In this document: piece by piece, positions 34,358 to 43,854 of the stretch | Layout: the number at the start of each line of letters is the position of its first letter | Numbering within the stretch: the stretch's first letter is position 1 | Notes under the pieces: model-generated | Database searches by the model: none | What the model was told of the DNA's origin: nothing | Seen by the model: only the letters and a program-made list of their open reading frames with translations | Program-made: the position numbers and the translations under genes | Origin: Flavobacterium beibuense F44-8 | GTDB taxonomy: Bacteria > Bacteroidota > Bacteroidia > Flavobacteriales > Flavobacteriaceae | Length of the DNA: 64,000 nt | Direction of reading: 5' to 3' | Assembly: GCF_000769915.1 (NCBI RefSeq) | Contig: NZ_JRLV01000023.1 | Coordinates: 1 to 64,000 of the forward strand

Positions 34358-35065
34358 CTATCGGGTTAAATTTGCCGAGTTAAACAAACGTTTTACTCCG
34401 GCAATAGATCGTAGTATAAAAGTAAAACCTAAAATCACTAATAAAGCTCCGGCAGATAAGGATGAAGAAGCCAGTAGTCCTGCTAGTATGAATGAGCAAC
34501 CTGAAGCTATCATCCTGTTTCGGTAATCGTAAAGTTCCACTTTATCTTTTTCAAAATACAATAGGGCCAGCGATATGGTTCCCGATGCTCCTATAAAGAA
34601 AACAATGTCCTGATAAGGGTTGTGTTGTTGTATTATGGATAGAGCTACTATGGCAACAGATAGGAGTAAGCCTAAAAATACAGTAGGCTTATCAATTCCG
34701 GCTTTTGGAACCCATCGGAATGATTCGGCATAAAAGCTCAGGTTGAAATTTTCATATTCCTCTTCGGTCATGAAACGGCCAGTTAAACATTTCCTTTTTA
34801 AAGTGTCCAGGTATTTAAATGGAAAGCGATCCCTGAAGTCCATATACAGACCCAGATATACTTTTTCGTTTTTTGGGATTTTTATTACAGATTTGTAAAA
34901 ATCAAGTTTAATAATCACTTCTTCAATATCAGAATCTATATTTAATGTGAGTTCCTCACCGTGCATAATTTTGGTGATTAACTGCTTTTTATTATCATAA
35001 ATTTTAATTTTTCTTATGTGTCCCCAATTATAGGGTAGTAACAGCTTTATATTTATCTCTCTCAT
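34358..35065 (-). CDS. Hypothetical membrane protein
   Basis: A 235-residue protein I do not recognise. The first 120 residues are soluble and beta-rich (NIKLLLPYNWGHIRKIKIYD), with no signal peptide. Four hydrophobic helices follow at about residues 127-146, 152-170, 187-203 and 205-222, ending SIAGVKRLFNSANLTR. It is divergent from topA and lies upstream of the miaB run on the same strand. It may be a sensor or scaffold with a cytoplasmic N-terminal domain, but nothing in the sequence shows a function. Confidence 0.6.
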   Translation of the reverse strand: MREINIKLLLPYNWGHIRKIKIYDNKKQLITKIMHGEELTLNIDSDIEEVIIKLDFYKSVIKIPKNEKVYLGLYMDFRDRFPFKYLDTLKRKCLTGRFMTEEEYENFNLSFYAESFRWVPKAGIDKPTVFLGLLLSVAIVALSIIQQHNPYQDIVFFIGASGTISLALLYFEKDKVELYDYRNRMIASGCSFILAGLLASSSLSAGALLVILGFTFILRSIAGVKRLFNSANLTR

Positions 35066-35259
35066 AGTGTGGTTGGGATTATGTGTAAAACCCTAAATTT
35101 AATAAACTTAGGGTGGAATGGCAATGTGTATTCCGGTTTTTTATTTTGGGTATATATATAATAAGGAGTAGTGTGGTATAAAGAGGTGTTTTAGCATTTA
35201 TTTGTGATAAAAAAGTATGAATTTGAAATGTCCAAAATTTAATATTTAAAAAAATCCTA

Positions 35260-35267
35260 TACTTTTG
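35260..35267 (+). promoter_or_regulatory. -7 promoter element candidate for topA
   Basis: TACTTTTG fits TAnnTTTG and ends 18 bases before the topA ATG. A TTTG at 35222-35225 is too distant (34 bases) to be a normal -33 element. Confidence 0.4.
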
Positions 35268-35285
35268 CGACAAAGGAAAGCAAAT

Positions 35286-37790
35286 ATGGCAAAGAATTTA
35301 GTGATCGTTGAGTCGCCTGCAAAGGCAAAAACCATTGAGAAGTTTTTAGGTAAAGATTACCAGGTGGAGTCCAGCTATGGGCATATAGCCGATTTACCCT
35401 CAAAGGAGATAGGGGTAGATATAGAAAACGGCTTTAAACCCAAATACCAGGTGTCTTCAGATAAAAAGGCTTTGGTTAAAAAACTTAAGGATCTGTCTAA
35501 ATCAGCTGAGACAGTTTGGTTAGCGAGTGATGAGGACCGTGAGGGGGAAGCTATAGCCTGGCATCTAGCCGAAGAGCTTAAGCTGGATAAGAGTAAAACC
35601 AAGCGTATTGTTTTTCATGAAATTACTAAAATCGCAATCCAGAAAGCGATTGAAAACCCAAGAACTATAGATTACAATCTTGTAAATGCACAGCAGGCAA
35701 GAAGGGTGTTGGATAGGTTAGTGGGATACGAACTTTCGCCGGTATTGTGGAAAAAAGTAAAGAGCGGACTTTCTGCCGGGCGTGTACAGTCGGTTTCTGT
35801 ACGTCTAATTGTAGAAAGAGAACGCGATATACAAAATTTCAATGCTGAGGCTTCTTATTCAATAACTGCCGAGTTTGTTAATGAGGCTGGTAAAACGTTT
35901 AAAGCGAGACTTCCTAAAAATTTTGCTACAAAACAGGAAGCGGAGGATTTCCTGAATAAAAATATAGGATCTGAGTATAAGGTAACCGATTTAGAAACCA
36001 AACCGGGTAAAAAATCGCCGGCAGCTCCGTTTACCACATCTACACTACAACAGGAGGCATCAAGAAAGTTGTACTTCCCTGTTGGAGTAACCATGATGCT
36101 GGCACAGCGACTGTATGAGGCCGGACTTATAACATATATGAGAACGGATAGTGTTAACCTTTCTCAGGAAGCAATGGCTGCTGCCGAAGCAGAGATTACA
36201 AAATCTTACGGTAAGGAATACAGCAGGCCGCGTAACTATGCTACAAAAAGTAAAGGCGCACAGGAAGCTCACGAGGCTATCCGTCCTACAGATATGACCC
36301 GTCATACGGTAAATATTGACAGGGATCAGGCAAGACTTTACGATTTGATTTGGAAAAGAACAGTAGCTTCTCAAATGAGTGACGCTAAATTAGAGCGTAC
36401 TAATGTTAAGATAGAAGCTAATAATCATAAAGAAATTTTTGCAGCATCGGGAGAGGTGCTGTTGTTTGAAGGTTTCCTTAAAGTATATCTTGAAGGAAGT
36501 GATGATGAGGATGTGGAGCAGGAAGGTATGCTGCCTGTATTAAAAGTAAACGAGAAGCTGCGTAATAATTATATTACAGCTACCGAGCGTTTTTCAAGAC
36601 CGCCGGCACGTTACACGGAGGCGGCACTGGTTAAAAAACTGGAAGAGCTTGGTATAGGTCGTCCGTCTACTTATGCTCCTACAATTTCTACTATTATAAG
36701 CAGAAATTATGTAGAGAAAGGAAGCTTTGAGGGGCAGGAAAGAAAATATGCTCAGCTAACCTTAAAAGCCGGAGCGGTTTCAGAACAGCAATTAAAAGAA
36801 AATGTAGGCTCAGACAAAGGAAAACTGGTGCCTACAGATATAGGTATGATTGTGAATGATTTCCTTGTAAATCATTTTGAAACCATACTGGATTATAACT
36901 TTACTGCTAAGGTAGAACAGGATTTTGATGAGATTGCATCGGGTAATGAAGACTGGACAAAAATGATGAATGATTTTTACAGTCACTTCCATCCTAATGT
37001 AATTGATGTTGAGAAAAATGCCGACAGGGAATCTGGTGAGCGTATTTTAGGTACTGACCCGGATAGCGGAAAACCGGTAAGTGTTCGTTTAGGTAAATTC
37101 GGGCCAATGGCTCAGATAGGTGATGCCGAAGATGATGAGAAACGATTTGCCAGCCTGTTGCCGGAACAAAATATAGGTAGCATTACCCTTGATGAAGCTC
37201 TTGGTTTATTTATGTTGCCAAAAACATTGGGAACTTACAAAGGAGAAGAGGTAGAGGTGAACAACGGTCGTTTTGGTCCGTATGTTCGTTTCGGTAAAAC
37301 ATTTATCTCACTACCTAAAGGGATGGATCCGCTTGATGTGAACTTTGAAGTGGCATCTAAGCTTATTGCAGAGAAAGAACAGGCTGATGCGCCAATTGGT
37401 ACTTATCAAAACGAGCCGGTGCAAAAAGGAGTTGGGCGTTTTGGTCCGTTTATCAAATGGAACGGCATGTTTATCAATGTTAATAAAAAATATGACTTTG
37501 ATAATCTTTCACAGTCGGATATAGTGACTCTTATTGAAGATAAGCTTCAAAAAGACAGGGATAAGCTTATCCATAACTGGGAGGATGAAGGTATAAGGGT
37601 TGAAAAAGCCCGTTGGGGACGTTCGGTTATCTTGAAAGGAAAAACCAAAATAGAACTAACCAAAGATGTAGATGCTGAAAAGCTAACGCTGGATCAGGTG
37701 AAAGCTTTGATAGAGGAGAAAGCTCCGGTAAAAAAAATTACTAAGAAAGTAACTGCTAAAAAAACAACTGTAAAAACAAAAAAGAAATAA
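35286..37790 (+). CDS. topA: DNA topoisomerase I
   Basis: An 834-residue type IA topoisomerase that relaxes negative supercoils. The Toprim domain opens NLVIVESPAKAKTIEKFLG and has ASDEDREGEAIAWHLAEEL. The catalytic Tyr is in GLITYMRTDSVNLS. After the core come C-terminal repeats (NNGRFGPYVRFGKTF, GVGRFGPFIKWNGMF, RWGRSVILKGKTKI) without zinc-finger cysteines, then a Lys/Thr-rich tail. The frame extends to a TTG at 35265, but ATG 35286 gives the conserved MAKNLVIV. The ureohydrolase-like gene starts 3 bases after its stop. Confidence 0.97.
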   Translation: MAKNLVIVESPAKAKTIEKFLGKDYQVESSYGHIADLPSKEIGVDIENGFKPKYQVSSDKKALVKKLKDLSKSAETVWLASDEDREGEAIAWHLAEELKLDKSKTKRIVFHEITKIAIQKAIENPRTIDYNLVNAQQARRVLDRLVGYELSPVLWKKVKSGLSAGRVQSVSVRLIVERERDIQNFNAEASYSITAEFVNEAGKTFKARLPKNFATKQEAEDFLNKNIGSEYKVTDLETKPGKKSPAAPFTTSTLQQEASRKLYFPVGVTMMLAQRLYEAGLITYMRTDSVNLSQEAMAAAEAEITKSYGKEYSRPRNYATKSKGAQEAHEAIRPTDMTRHTVNIDRDQARLYDLIWKRTVASQMSDAKLERTNVKIEANNHKEIFAASGEVLLFEGFLKVYLEGSDDEDVEQEGMLPVLKVNEKLRNNYITATERFSRPPARYTEAALVKKLEELGIGRPSTYAPTISTIISRNYVEKGSFEGQERKYAQLTLKAGAVSEQQLKENVGSDKGKLVPTDIGMIVNDFLVNHFETILDYNFTAKVEQDFDEIASGNEDWTKMMNDFYSHFHPNVIDVEKNADRESGERILGTDPDSGKPVSVRLGKFGPMAQIGDAEDDEKRFASLLPEQNIGSITLDEALGLFMLPKTLGTYKGEEVEVNNGRFGPYVRFGKTFISLPKGMDPLDVNFEVASKLIAEKEQADAPIGTYQNEPVQKGVGRFGPFIKWNGMFINVNKKYDFDNLSQSDIVTLIEDKLQKDRDKLIHNWEDEGIRVEKARWGRSVILKGKTKIELTKDVDAEKLTLDQVKALIEEKAPVKKITKKVTAKKTTVKTKKK

Positions 37791-37793
37791 AGT

Positions 37794-38945
37794 ATGGTGT
37801 TTGATTTTTTAGAACCTGTAGACGAAAGCTTACTGGAGTTTATAAGTGAACTTCCTGAGCAGTCTCTGGGGAGGAGGGTCAGTATACATACATCTGATGT
37901 TTTTCCTGATTTGGATAAAGCAGCTATTGCTATTATAGGTGTTTTAGAAAACAGAGGTTCCCTGGGGCAGGACGAACGTGTTAATCTTGAACATGTAAGA
38001 AAGGAATTTTACAACTTGTTTCCGGGTAACTGGCATGCTAATGTTATTGATCTGGGTGATGTAGCGGCAGGGAATACTCCGGAAGATACTTATTATGTTG
38101 TAAAGACACTGGTTGAGGAGCTGGTTAAGCAAAAAGTGGTGCCGTTAGTACTGGGAGGTTCGCAGGATATTACCTATGCTATGTATAGAGGTTATGACAG
38201 GCTGGAGCAAATGGTTAACCTGGTTTCGATAGACAGTAAGTTTGATTTTGGTAGCGAAGGAGAAGGTCTTACAGCTAACTCATATTTAACTAAGATAATC
38301 GTAGAAGAACCCAATAATCTTTTTAATTTTAGCAACGTAGGCTATCAAACGTATTATAATTCTCAGGAAGAGATCGATTTGATTGAGAAATTGTATTTTG
38401 ACGCTTACCGTTTAGGTGAAATAAGTAATAATTCGACGATTGCGGAGCCTGTTTTTAGGGATGCAGATATCGTTTCTGTCGATATGACGGCTGTAAAATC
38501 CAGTGATTCCGGTAATTATGTTAAATTTATCCCAAATGGCTTTGATGGCAAAGAAATTTGTATTTTAGCGCGGTATGCAGGGATAAGTGATAAGGTTACA
38601 TCGTTTGGAGTATTCAATCACAATAATTCTGCTCAGGAGTCCGTTTTAATAGCACAGGTGTTGTGGTATTTTATAGAAGGCTTTCATTACAGGTCTAATG
38701 AGTATCCTTTTGGAAGTAAAGAACACTATCTTAAATACATTGTTCCTCTGGAAGACGAGGAACTGGTTTTTTATAAGAGCGACAGGACAGACAGATGGTG
38801 GATAGAGATACCATATGTGTCTCACGTTAATAATAAATTAACAAGAAATACGTTGTTACCTTGTACACACGAAGATTATAAGGGGGCATGTGGTAGTGAG
38901 ATACCGGAAAGATGGTGGAAGGCTCAGCGAAAAAACATTATTTGA
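37794..38945 (+). CDS. Ureohydrolase (arginase/formimidoylglutamase) family protein, probable pseudoenzyme
   Basis: A 383-residue protein with the arginase fold. The three metal motifs are recognisable but altered: GGxHx is GGSQD (Gln124 for His), DxHxD is DSKFD (Lys149 for His), and SxDxDxxDP is SVDMTAVK (Thr232 for Asp). Asp147, Asp151 and Asp230 remain. A dimanganese site therefore looks impossible, so formimidoylglutamase activity is unlikely despite the common annotation. It lies 3 bases after topA and 163 before gldK, a neighbourhood that I recall from other flavobacteria, suggesting a structural or regulatory role. Confidence 0.8.
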   Translation: MVFDFLEPVDESLLEFISELPEQSLGRRVSIHTSDVFPDLDKAAIAIIGVLENRGSLGQDERVNLEHVRKEFYNLFPGNWHANVIDLGDVAAGNTPEDTYYVVKTLVEELVKQKVVPLVLGGSQDITYAMYRGYDRLEQMVNLVSIDSKFDFGSEGEGLTANSYLTKIIVEEPNNLFNFSNVGYQTYYNSQEEIDLIEKLYFDAYRLGEISNNSTIAEPVFRDADIVSVDMTAVKSSDSGNYVKFIPNGFDGKEICILARYAGISDKVTSFGVFNHNNSAQESVLIAQVLWYFIEGFHYRSNEYPFGSKEHYLKYIVPLEDEELVFYKSDRTDRWWIEIPYVSHVNNKLTRNTLLPCTHEDYKGACGSEIPERWWKAQRKNII

Positions 38946-39108
38946 TGATAATGTTATAAAATGAGCATAGTTTTATTTAGATTTTCTTAAAGTTACCATT
39001 AGATTACTTTTTGTTTAGGTTTTTTTAGGAAAAAAATTGTTTTTTTGAAAATAAATAAATAGGTTTACGCCCTTAAAAAATAGAATTACATTAATAACCC
39101 AATTTTAT

Positions 39109-40488
39109 ATGAAGAAGTTCATTGCATTAACAGCAACTTTAACATTTTTAATTAGCTGTGGTTCTAGCGACCGCGGAGAGCTTGTAGGTGTTAAAGGCAG
39201 AAAGTGGAGGCCTGAAAAGCCTTATGGTATGACTTTGGTTCCTGGAGGTGCTTACATTATGGGTAAATCGGACGACGATTTGGCTAATGTACAGGATGCT
39301 CCAACTAAGACTGTAACTGTTCGTTCGTTTTACATGGATGAAACAGAGATTACCAATAGTGAATACCGTCAGTTTGTTGAATGGGTTAAAGATTCTACTA
39401 TCAGAACAAGACTTGCTATTCTTGCAGAAGAAATGGGTCAGACTCCAGGTAGCGGTGGTATCGGTGAGTATGCATTCATGGATCAGACAGAAGAGGAGAA
39501 ATCTCCTTACGATCAGTATATGTATGATAATTACTACAGTATTGGTACTGATGATGATCCGTTTGCCGGTAGAAAGCTTAACCATAAAGTAAAGCTTATC
39601 GACGATCCTCAAAAATACCCGGATGAGTACTATGTTGAGGTTATGGATTCTATGTATCTTCCTGCTTCTGAGTCTTACAATGGTTTAAGAACTATTGATG
39701 TTTCTAAACTTGTATTTGCTTATTCCTGGATGGATATTCAGGCTGCTGCAAAAGATAAGTCTAAGAATACAAGAACTAAGAGAAGTAAGTATTTGAAAAA
39801 AGAGAGAGTAGATGTTTATCCTGATACAACAGCTTGGATTAAAGATTTTGCTTACTCTTATAATGAGCCAATGCATAATGATTATTTCTGGCATCAGGCT
39901 TACGGAGAGTATCCGGTTGTAGGTGTGACCTGGCAACAGGCAAAAGCATTTTGTGCTTGGAGAACACTTTACAAAAATGCTTATCAAAAAGATAAAGGAA
40001 GACAGTTTGTAAACTCTTTCCGTTTACCAACTGAGGCAGAATGGGAGTATGCTGCAAGAGGTGGCCTGGAATCAGGTACATTCCCTTGGGGTGGTCCATA
40101 TGCTAAAGGTGACAGAGGTTGTTTCCTTGCTAACTTTAAACCAAACAGAGGTGACTATGCTGCAGACGGTGCGCTATACACTGTAGAAGCTAAGTCATAC
40201 GATCCAAACGATTACAATCTTTACAACATGGCAGGTAACGTTTCTGAGTGGACAGATTCTTCATACGATGCTTCATCTTATGAGTATGTTTCTACAATGA
40301 ACCCTAACGTTACAGATCACCAAAATCAACGTAAAGTAATTCGCGGAGGATCATGGAAGGATGTTGCTTACTTCCTTCAGGTGAGTACGAGAGATTATGA
40401 GTATGCAGATTCTGCAAGAAGCTTTATCGGTTTCAGAACAGTGCAGGATTACATGGGTACTCAAAATACACGTAACACAATTAACTAA
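39109..40488 (+). CDS. gldK: Gliding motility / type IX secretion lipoprotein GldK
   Basis: A 459-residue outer-membrane lipoprotein: signal peptide with lipobox LISC (Cys17). The mature protein is an FGE-sulfatase-type domain (formylglycine-enzyme fold) with GMTLVPGGAYIMGKSDDD, SFYMDETEITNSEYRQFVEW, FRLPTEAEWEYAARGG, NMAGNVSEWTDSS and VIRGGSWKD. In GldK this fold is structural: GldK and GldN form the periplasmic ring attached to the outer membrane in the type IX system. It opens the gldKLMN cluster. Confidence 0.97.
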   Translation: MKKFIALTATLTFLISCGSSDRGELVGVKGRKWRPEKPYGMTLVPGGAYIMGKSDDDLANVQDAPTKTVTVRSFYMDETEITNSEYRQFVEWVKDSTIRTRLAILAEEMGQTPGSGGIGEYAFMDQTEEEKSPYDQYMYDNYYSIGTDDDPFAGRKLNHKVKLIDDPQKYPDEYYVEVMDSMYLPASESYNGLRTIDVSKLVFAYSWMDIQAAAKDKSKNTRTKRSKYLKKERVDVYPDTTAWIKDFAYSYNEPMHNDYFWHQAYGEYPVVGVTWQQAKAFCAWRTLYKNAYQKDKGRQFVNSFRLPTEAEWEYAARGGLESGTFPWGGPYAKGDRGCFLANFKPNRGDYAADGALYTVEAKSYDPNDYNLYNMAGNVSEWTDSSYDASSYEYVSTMNPNVTDHQNQRKVIRGGSWKDVAYFLQVSTRDYEYADSARSFIGFRTVQDYMGTQNTRNTIN

Positions 40489-40553
40489 TAACCAATTTTA
40501 ATAACTTGAATATTTAATTGATTAACTTAACTAAAAACTAAAAATTATTTATT

Positions 40554-41186
40554 ATGGCACTACCTAAAAGAGTTATGAATTTCGCCTACGGTATGGGGGC
40601 AGCAGTTGTAATCATCGGAGCATTATTTAAGCTTATGCACTGGCCAGGTGCAAGTCCAATGCTTATCATCGGTCTAAGTGTTGAGGCATTTATCTTCGGT
40701 CTTTCTGCTTTTGATCCAGTTGAGAAAGAATTAGACTGGTCTCTTGTTTATCCTGAACTAGCTGGTGGAGAGCCAACTAAAAAAGGTCAGAAAAAAGAAG
40801 ATCCGAAAGAAGCTCAGGGGTTATTATCTCAAAAATTAGATAACCTGTTAAAAGAGGCTAAAATTGACGGTGAGTTAATGGCTAGCTTAGGTAACAGTAT
40901 CAAAAACTTCGAATCTGCAGCTAAAGGAATTTCTCCTACAGTAGACTCTATCGCTTCTCAAAAGAAATACAGCGAAGAGATGTCTACAGCAGCAGCTCAA
41001 ATGGAATCTCTAAACAGTCTTTACAAAGTACAGTTAGAAAGTGCTTCTCGTAATGCTGAAGCTAACAAAGAGATTGCTGAGAACGCTTCTCAATTAAAGC
41101 AACAAATGCAGCAAATGACTCAAAACATCGCTTCATTAAACAATGTTTATGGCGGAATGCTTTCTGCTATGGGTAACAGAGGCTAA
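40554..41186 (+). CDS. gldL: Gliding motility / type IX secretion motor protein GldL
   Basis: A 210-residue inner-membrane protein with two helices (about residues 8-27 and 34-53) and a cytoplasmic helical domain rich in Gln/Ser/Lys. The second helix carries Glu44 in LSVEAFIFGL, equivalent to the membrane glutamate known to be needed for proton-driven motor function. With GldM it forms the ion-powered motor of gliding and type IX secretion. It lies 65 bases after gldK and 60 before gldM. Confidence 0.97.
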   Translation: MALPKRVMNFAYGMGAAVVIIGALFKLMHWPGASPMLIIGLSVEAFIFGLSAFDPVEKELDWSLVYPELAGGEPTKKGQKKEDPKEAQGLLSQKLDNLLKEAKIDGELMASLGNSIKNFESAAKGISPTVDSIASQKKYSEEMSTAAAQMESLNSLYKVQLESASRNAEANKEIAENASQLKQQMQQMTQNIASLNNVYGGMLSAMGNRG

Positions 41187-41246
41187 TTGACTGATTAGTT
41201 TTATTTAAATATTTTTTAACCAAAAAACAAAAAAACTAATTAGGAA

Positions 41247-42812
41247 ATGGCAGGAGGAAAATTAACCCCTAGGCAGAAGATGATTAACCTGATGTATCTG
41301 GTTTTCATCGCTATGATGGCTCTTAATATGTCAAAAGAGGTATTATCCGCTTTTGGTCTTATGAACGAGAAGTTTGAAGACGTTAATGCGTTCGCGAAAG
41401 ATTATAATAATACGCTTTACGCTGACTTACAAACTAAATCAAAAGAAAACGCATCTCAGTATGCTGAGCCTTTTGAAAAAGCTAAAAAAGTTAAACCTGT
41501 AACAGATGCTTTTTATGCTTATATAGAAAACCTTAAAGGTGATATCACTAAAGAGGTTGAGAAAACTGAGGACGGAAAGCTTCCTTATGAAGCGATGGAT
41601 AAAGGTGATAAAATAGATGAACTATGGTTTAGTGGTGACGGATACTCTGCTAAGGGTAAAGAAATCATTGCTACTATAGAGAAATATAAAAGTGACCTTA
41701 TCTCTATTCTTGGAAAAAGTAATGAATACAAAATCATTGTTCAGGACATCAATCGTAAATTTAATTTAGGAGATGTTACTGACGGTGAAGGTGTAAAGAA
41801 AAAATATCTTGACTATCATTACAAAGGATTCCCTGCAATTGCTTCTTTAACAAAACTTACTGCTATGCAGAATGATGTTAAGAAAACTGAGCAGGATATC
41901 TATAATGCTTTAGTAGGTAATACTACTGCAACTATTGCATCTATGAATAACTATCAGGCAATCGTTGTAACTGAAAAATCAGCATTCTTTGCTGGTGAGC
42001 CGGTAAAAGGTACTATTGTACTTGGTCGTTATGATGATTCTACAGTTCCAACTTCTGTTGAGCTTAATGGTAGCCCGGTAGATCTTGATAAAGCTCTTAA
42101 AGGTGGTCAGGTTAACTTTGAATTTGGTGCTGGTAATATAGGTGAGCATGAAATTGGTGGTAAGTTTACATTCGTAGAAAACGGTAAGCCAGTTAACATT
42201 GATATTAAAGGTAACTATGTAGTTGTACCAAAACCTAACTCTGCTACAATTTCTGCGGATAAAATGAACTCTGTTTACCGTGGTGTTGATAACCCAATGA
42301 CAATTTCTTTTGCAGGTATTCCTGAAAGTGATGTTAATGCATCTGCTCCTGGTTTAAGAAAAGTTGGAAACGGTAAATACGTTTGGAAAGTTGACGGTAT
42401 TTCAGGTAAAACTGCTACAGTTACTGTAACAGGTAAATTACCTGGCGGTCAAACAGTAAGCGATAAAAAGACATTTAATATTAGACAAATTCCTGCACCG
42501 CTACCTAAATTAAGAGGTAAGGTTGGGTCTGGAAAAGGTAACAAAAATGACCTTTCTAACTCTACTATTGATATTGATTTCTCTGATTTCGTATTTGATA
42601 TCAAAACAAACGTTAAATCATTTGAAGTTTATGTTCCTGGTAGTCCTGCAATTATTTGTCAGGGTAACAGATTCAATGCTCAGGCTCTAAAAGCTATTTC
42701 TAAAGCTGCAAGAGGTGATCAGGTTATCATTACTAATATTAAGTATGATATTATAGGTGCTGGCCAATATATTCCTCAGCCATCTGGGGCATTTAACTGG
42801 GAAGTACAATAA
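41247..42812 (+). CDS. gldM: Gliding motility / type IX secretion protein GldM
   Basis: A 521-residue protein with one inner-membrane helix (about residues 12-32, after MAGGKLTPRQK with Arg9) and a long periplasmic arm made of four domains. It opens with LMYLVFIAMMALNMSKEVL, and the arm holds Ig-like domains ending QPSGAFNWEVQ. The periplasmic dimer couples rotation of the GldL motor to GldK/GldN at the outer membrane. The length equals known GldM proteins (about 510-525). Confidence 0.98.
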   Translation: MAGGKLTPRQKMINLMYLVFIAMMALNMSKEVLSAFGLMNEKFEDVNAFAKDYNNTLYADLQTKSKENASQYAEPFEKAKKVKPVTDAFYAYIENLKGDITKEVEKTEDGKLPYEAMDKGDKIDELWFSGDGYSAKGKEIIATIEKYKSDLISILGKSNEYKIIVQDINRKFNLGDVTDGEGVKKKYLDYHYKGFPAIASLTKLTAMQNDVKKTEQDIYNALVGNTTATIASMNNYQAIVVTEKSAFFAGEPVKGTIVLGRYDDSTVPTSVELNGSPVDLDKALKGGQVNFEFGAGNIGEHEIGGKFTFVENGKPVNIDIKGNYVVVPKPNSATISADKMNSVYRGVDNPMTISFAGIPESDVNASAPGLRKVGNGKYVWKVDGISGKTATVTVTGKLPGGQTVSDKKTFNIRQIPAPLPKLRGKVGSGKGNKNDLSNSTIDIDFSDFVFDIKTNVKSFEVYVPGSPAIICQGNRFNAQALKAISKAARGDQVIITNIKYDIIGAGQYIPQPSGAFNWEVQ

Positions 42813-42857
42813 TTTTATTTAAAAGAACGTTTTTCTTTTATAATTTAGAATTAAAAT

Positions 42858-43784
42858 ATGAATAGTAGAAAAATTTTATTAGCGGCTCTTTGTGTTTTAC
42901 GTGCTGGATCAGCTTTTGCTCAATCTAACGTGCTTAATGCAAAAACACCGGATGAGATAGGTAAGAAGACCGAGGCTGAAATGGTTGCGGACAATGATAA
43001 CCCACTACCTTACGGTTATGTAGGAGATAGAGATATCCTGTTCAGTAAGAGAGTGTGGGAAGTGATAGACCTTGACGAGAGAATTAATTTCCCTTTGTAT
43101 TTTCCGGTTGAAGATAACCTGGGCGAAAATAGAAAGTCTCTATTCAATGTTTTAACGACTGCAATTAAAGATGGTGAATTAACAGAGGTTTATGGTGATT
43201 CTTATTTCAGGGATAAAATTACTCCTGAAAATATTGAACAGTTATTTAGTTACAAAGAACTTAATAGCTACGGTATCGAAACTATGAACCAGTATATGGG
43301 TAGTACCGAGGATGAATTGAAGGCTAAAGGCATTTTAACTGCCGAGCACTATGACACTTCAGAAGTTACTGCTGCAGACGTTACTAAGTACATGATTGAA
43401 GGGTACTGGTATTTTGATAAGAGACAGGGTGAATTAAAGTACAGAATGATAGGTATATGTCCTATGGCTGTTGATGCCCTTACTAAAATGAGGATGGGTG
43501 ATTCGGCTGAGCCAATCCAATTATTCTGGGTTTACTTCCCTGCTGCAAGAGATATTCTGCACAGAGAAGATGCATTCAACCCAAGAAACTCTGCAATGCC
43601 AATTACTTTTGATCACCTGTTAAACTCAAGACGTTTTTCAGCTACTATGATTAAAGTTGAAAACGAATATGGTGACAGACTTATTGAGGACTATTTAAAA
43701 GATAATTCACAAATGCAGCTTCTTGAAGCTGAGCGCCTAAAAGAGGTTATTCGTAACTTTGAGCAGGATATGTGGAATTACTAA
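42858..43784 (+). CDS. gldN: Gliding motility / type IX secretion protein GldN
   Basis: A 308-residue periplasmic protein with a signal peptide (about residues 1-21, ending SAFAQ). Marked strings are DRDILFSKRVWEVIDLDERI, YWYFDKRQGELKYRMIGICP and ARDILHREDAFNPRN. It joins GldK in the outer ring. In Flavobacterium johnsoniae a paralog gldO follows gldN; here no gldO is present, since an FAD oxidoreductase gene follows a terminator. Confidence 0.97.
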   Translation: MNSRKILLAALCVLRAGSAFAQSNVLNAKTPDEIGKKTEAEMVADNDNPLPYGYVGDRDILFSKRVWEVIDLDERINFPLYFPVEDNLGENRKSLFNVLTTAIKDGELTEVYGDSYFRDKITPENIEQLFSYKELNSYGIETMNQYMGSTEDELKAKGILTAEHYDTSEVTAADVTKYMIEGYWYFDKRQGELKYRMIGICPMAVDALTKMRMGDSAEPIQLFWVYFPAARDILHREDAFNPRNSAMPITFDHLLNSRRFSATMIKVENEYGDRLIEDYLKDNSQMQLLEAERLKEVIRNFEQDMWNY

Positions 43785-43810
43785 TAAGTAGTTGTCTTAT
43801 ATACAATATG

Positions 43811-43842
43811 AAAAACTCTTACTTTTTTAAGTAAGAGTTTTT
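43811..43842 (+). terminator. Terminator of the gldKLMN operon
   Basis: A 14-bp perfect stem AAAAACTCTTACTT (43811-43824) and AAGTAAGAGTTTTT (43829-43842), 4-nt loop, T tract. It ends 12 bases before the next start codon. Confidence 0.85.
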
Positions 43843-43854
43843 TATTTTTACACC

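Noticed and set aside
35079..35273. 64-codon leftward frame in the gap before topA
   Set aside because: It overlaps the topA promoter region, lacks a good start, and its composition matches non-coding AT-rich DNA.
37794..38945. Calling the arginase-fold gene hutG (formimidoylglutamase) together with hutU
   Set aside because: Its metal motifs are degraded and it lies 14 kb from hutU next to topA and gldK, so a histidine-pathway role is not supported.
39044..39067. TTTG and TAGGTTTA upstream of gldK as a promoter
   Set aside because: Spacing is only about 12 bases and the -7 element ends in A instead of G; too weak to annotate.
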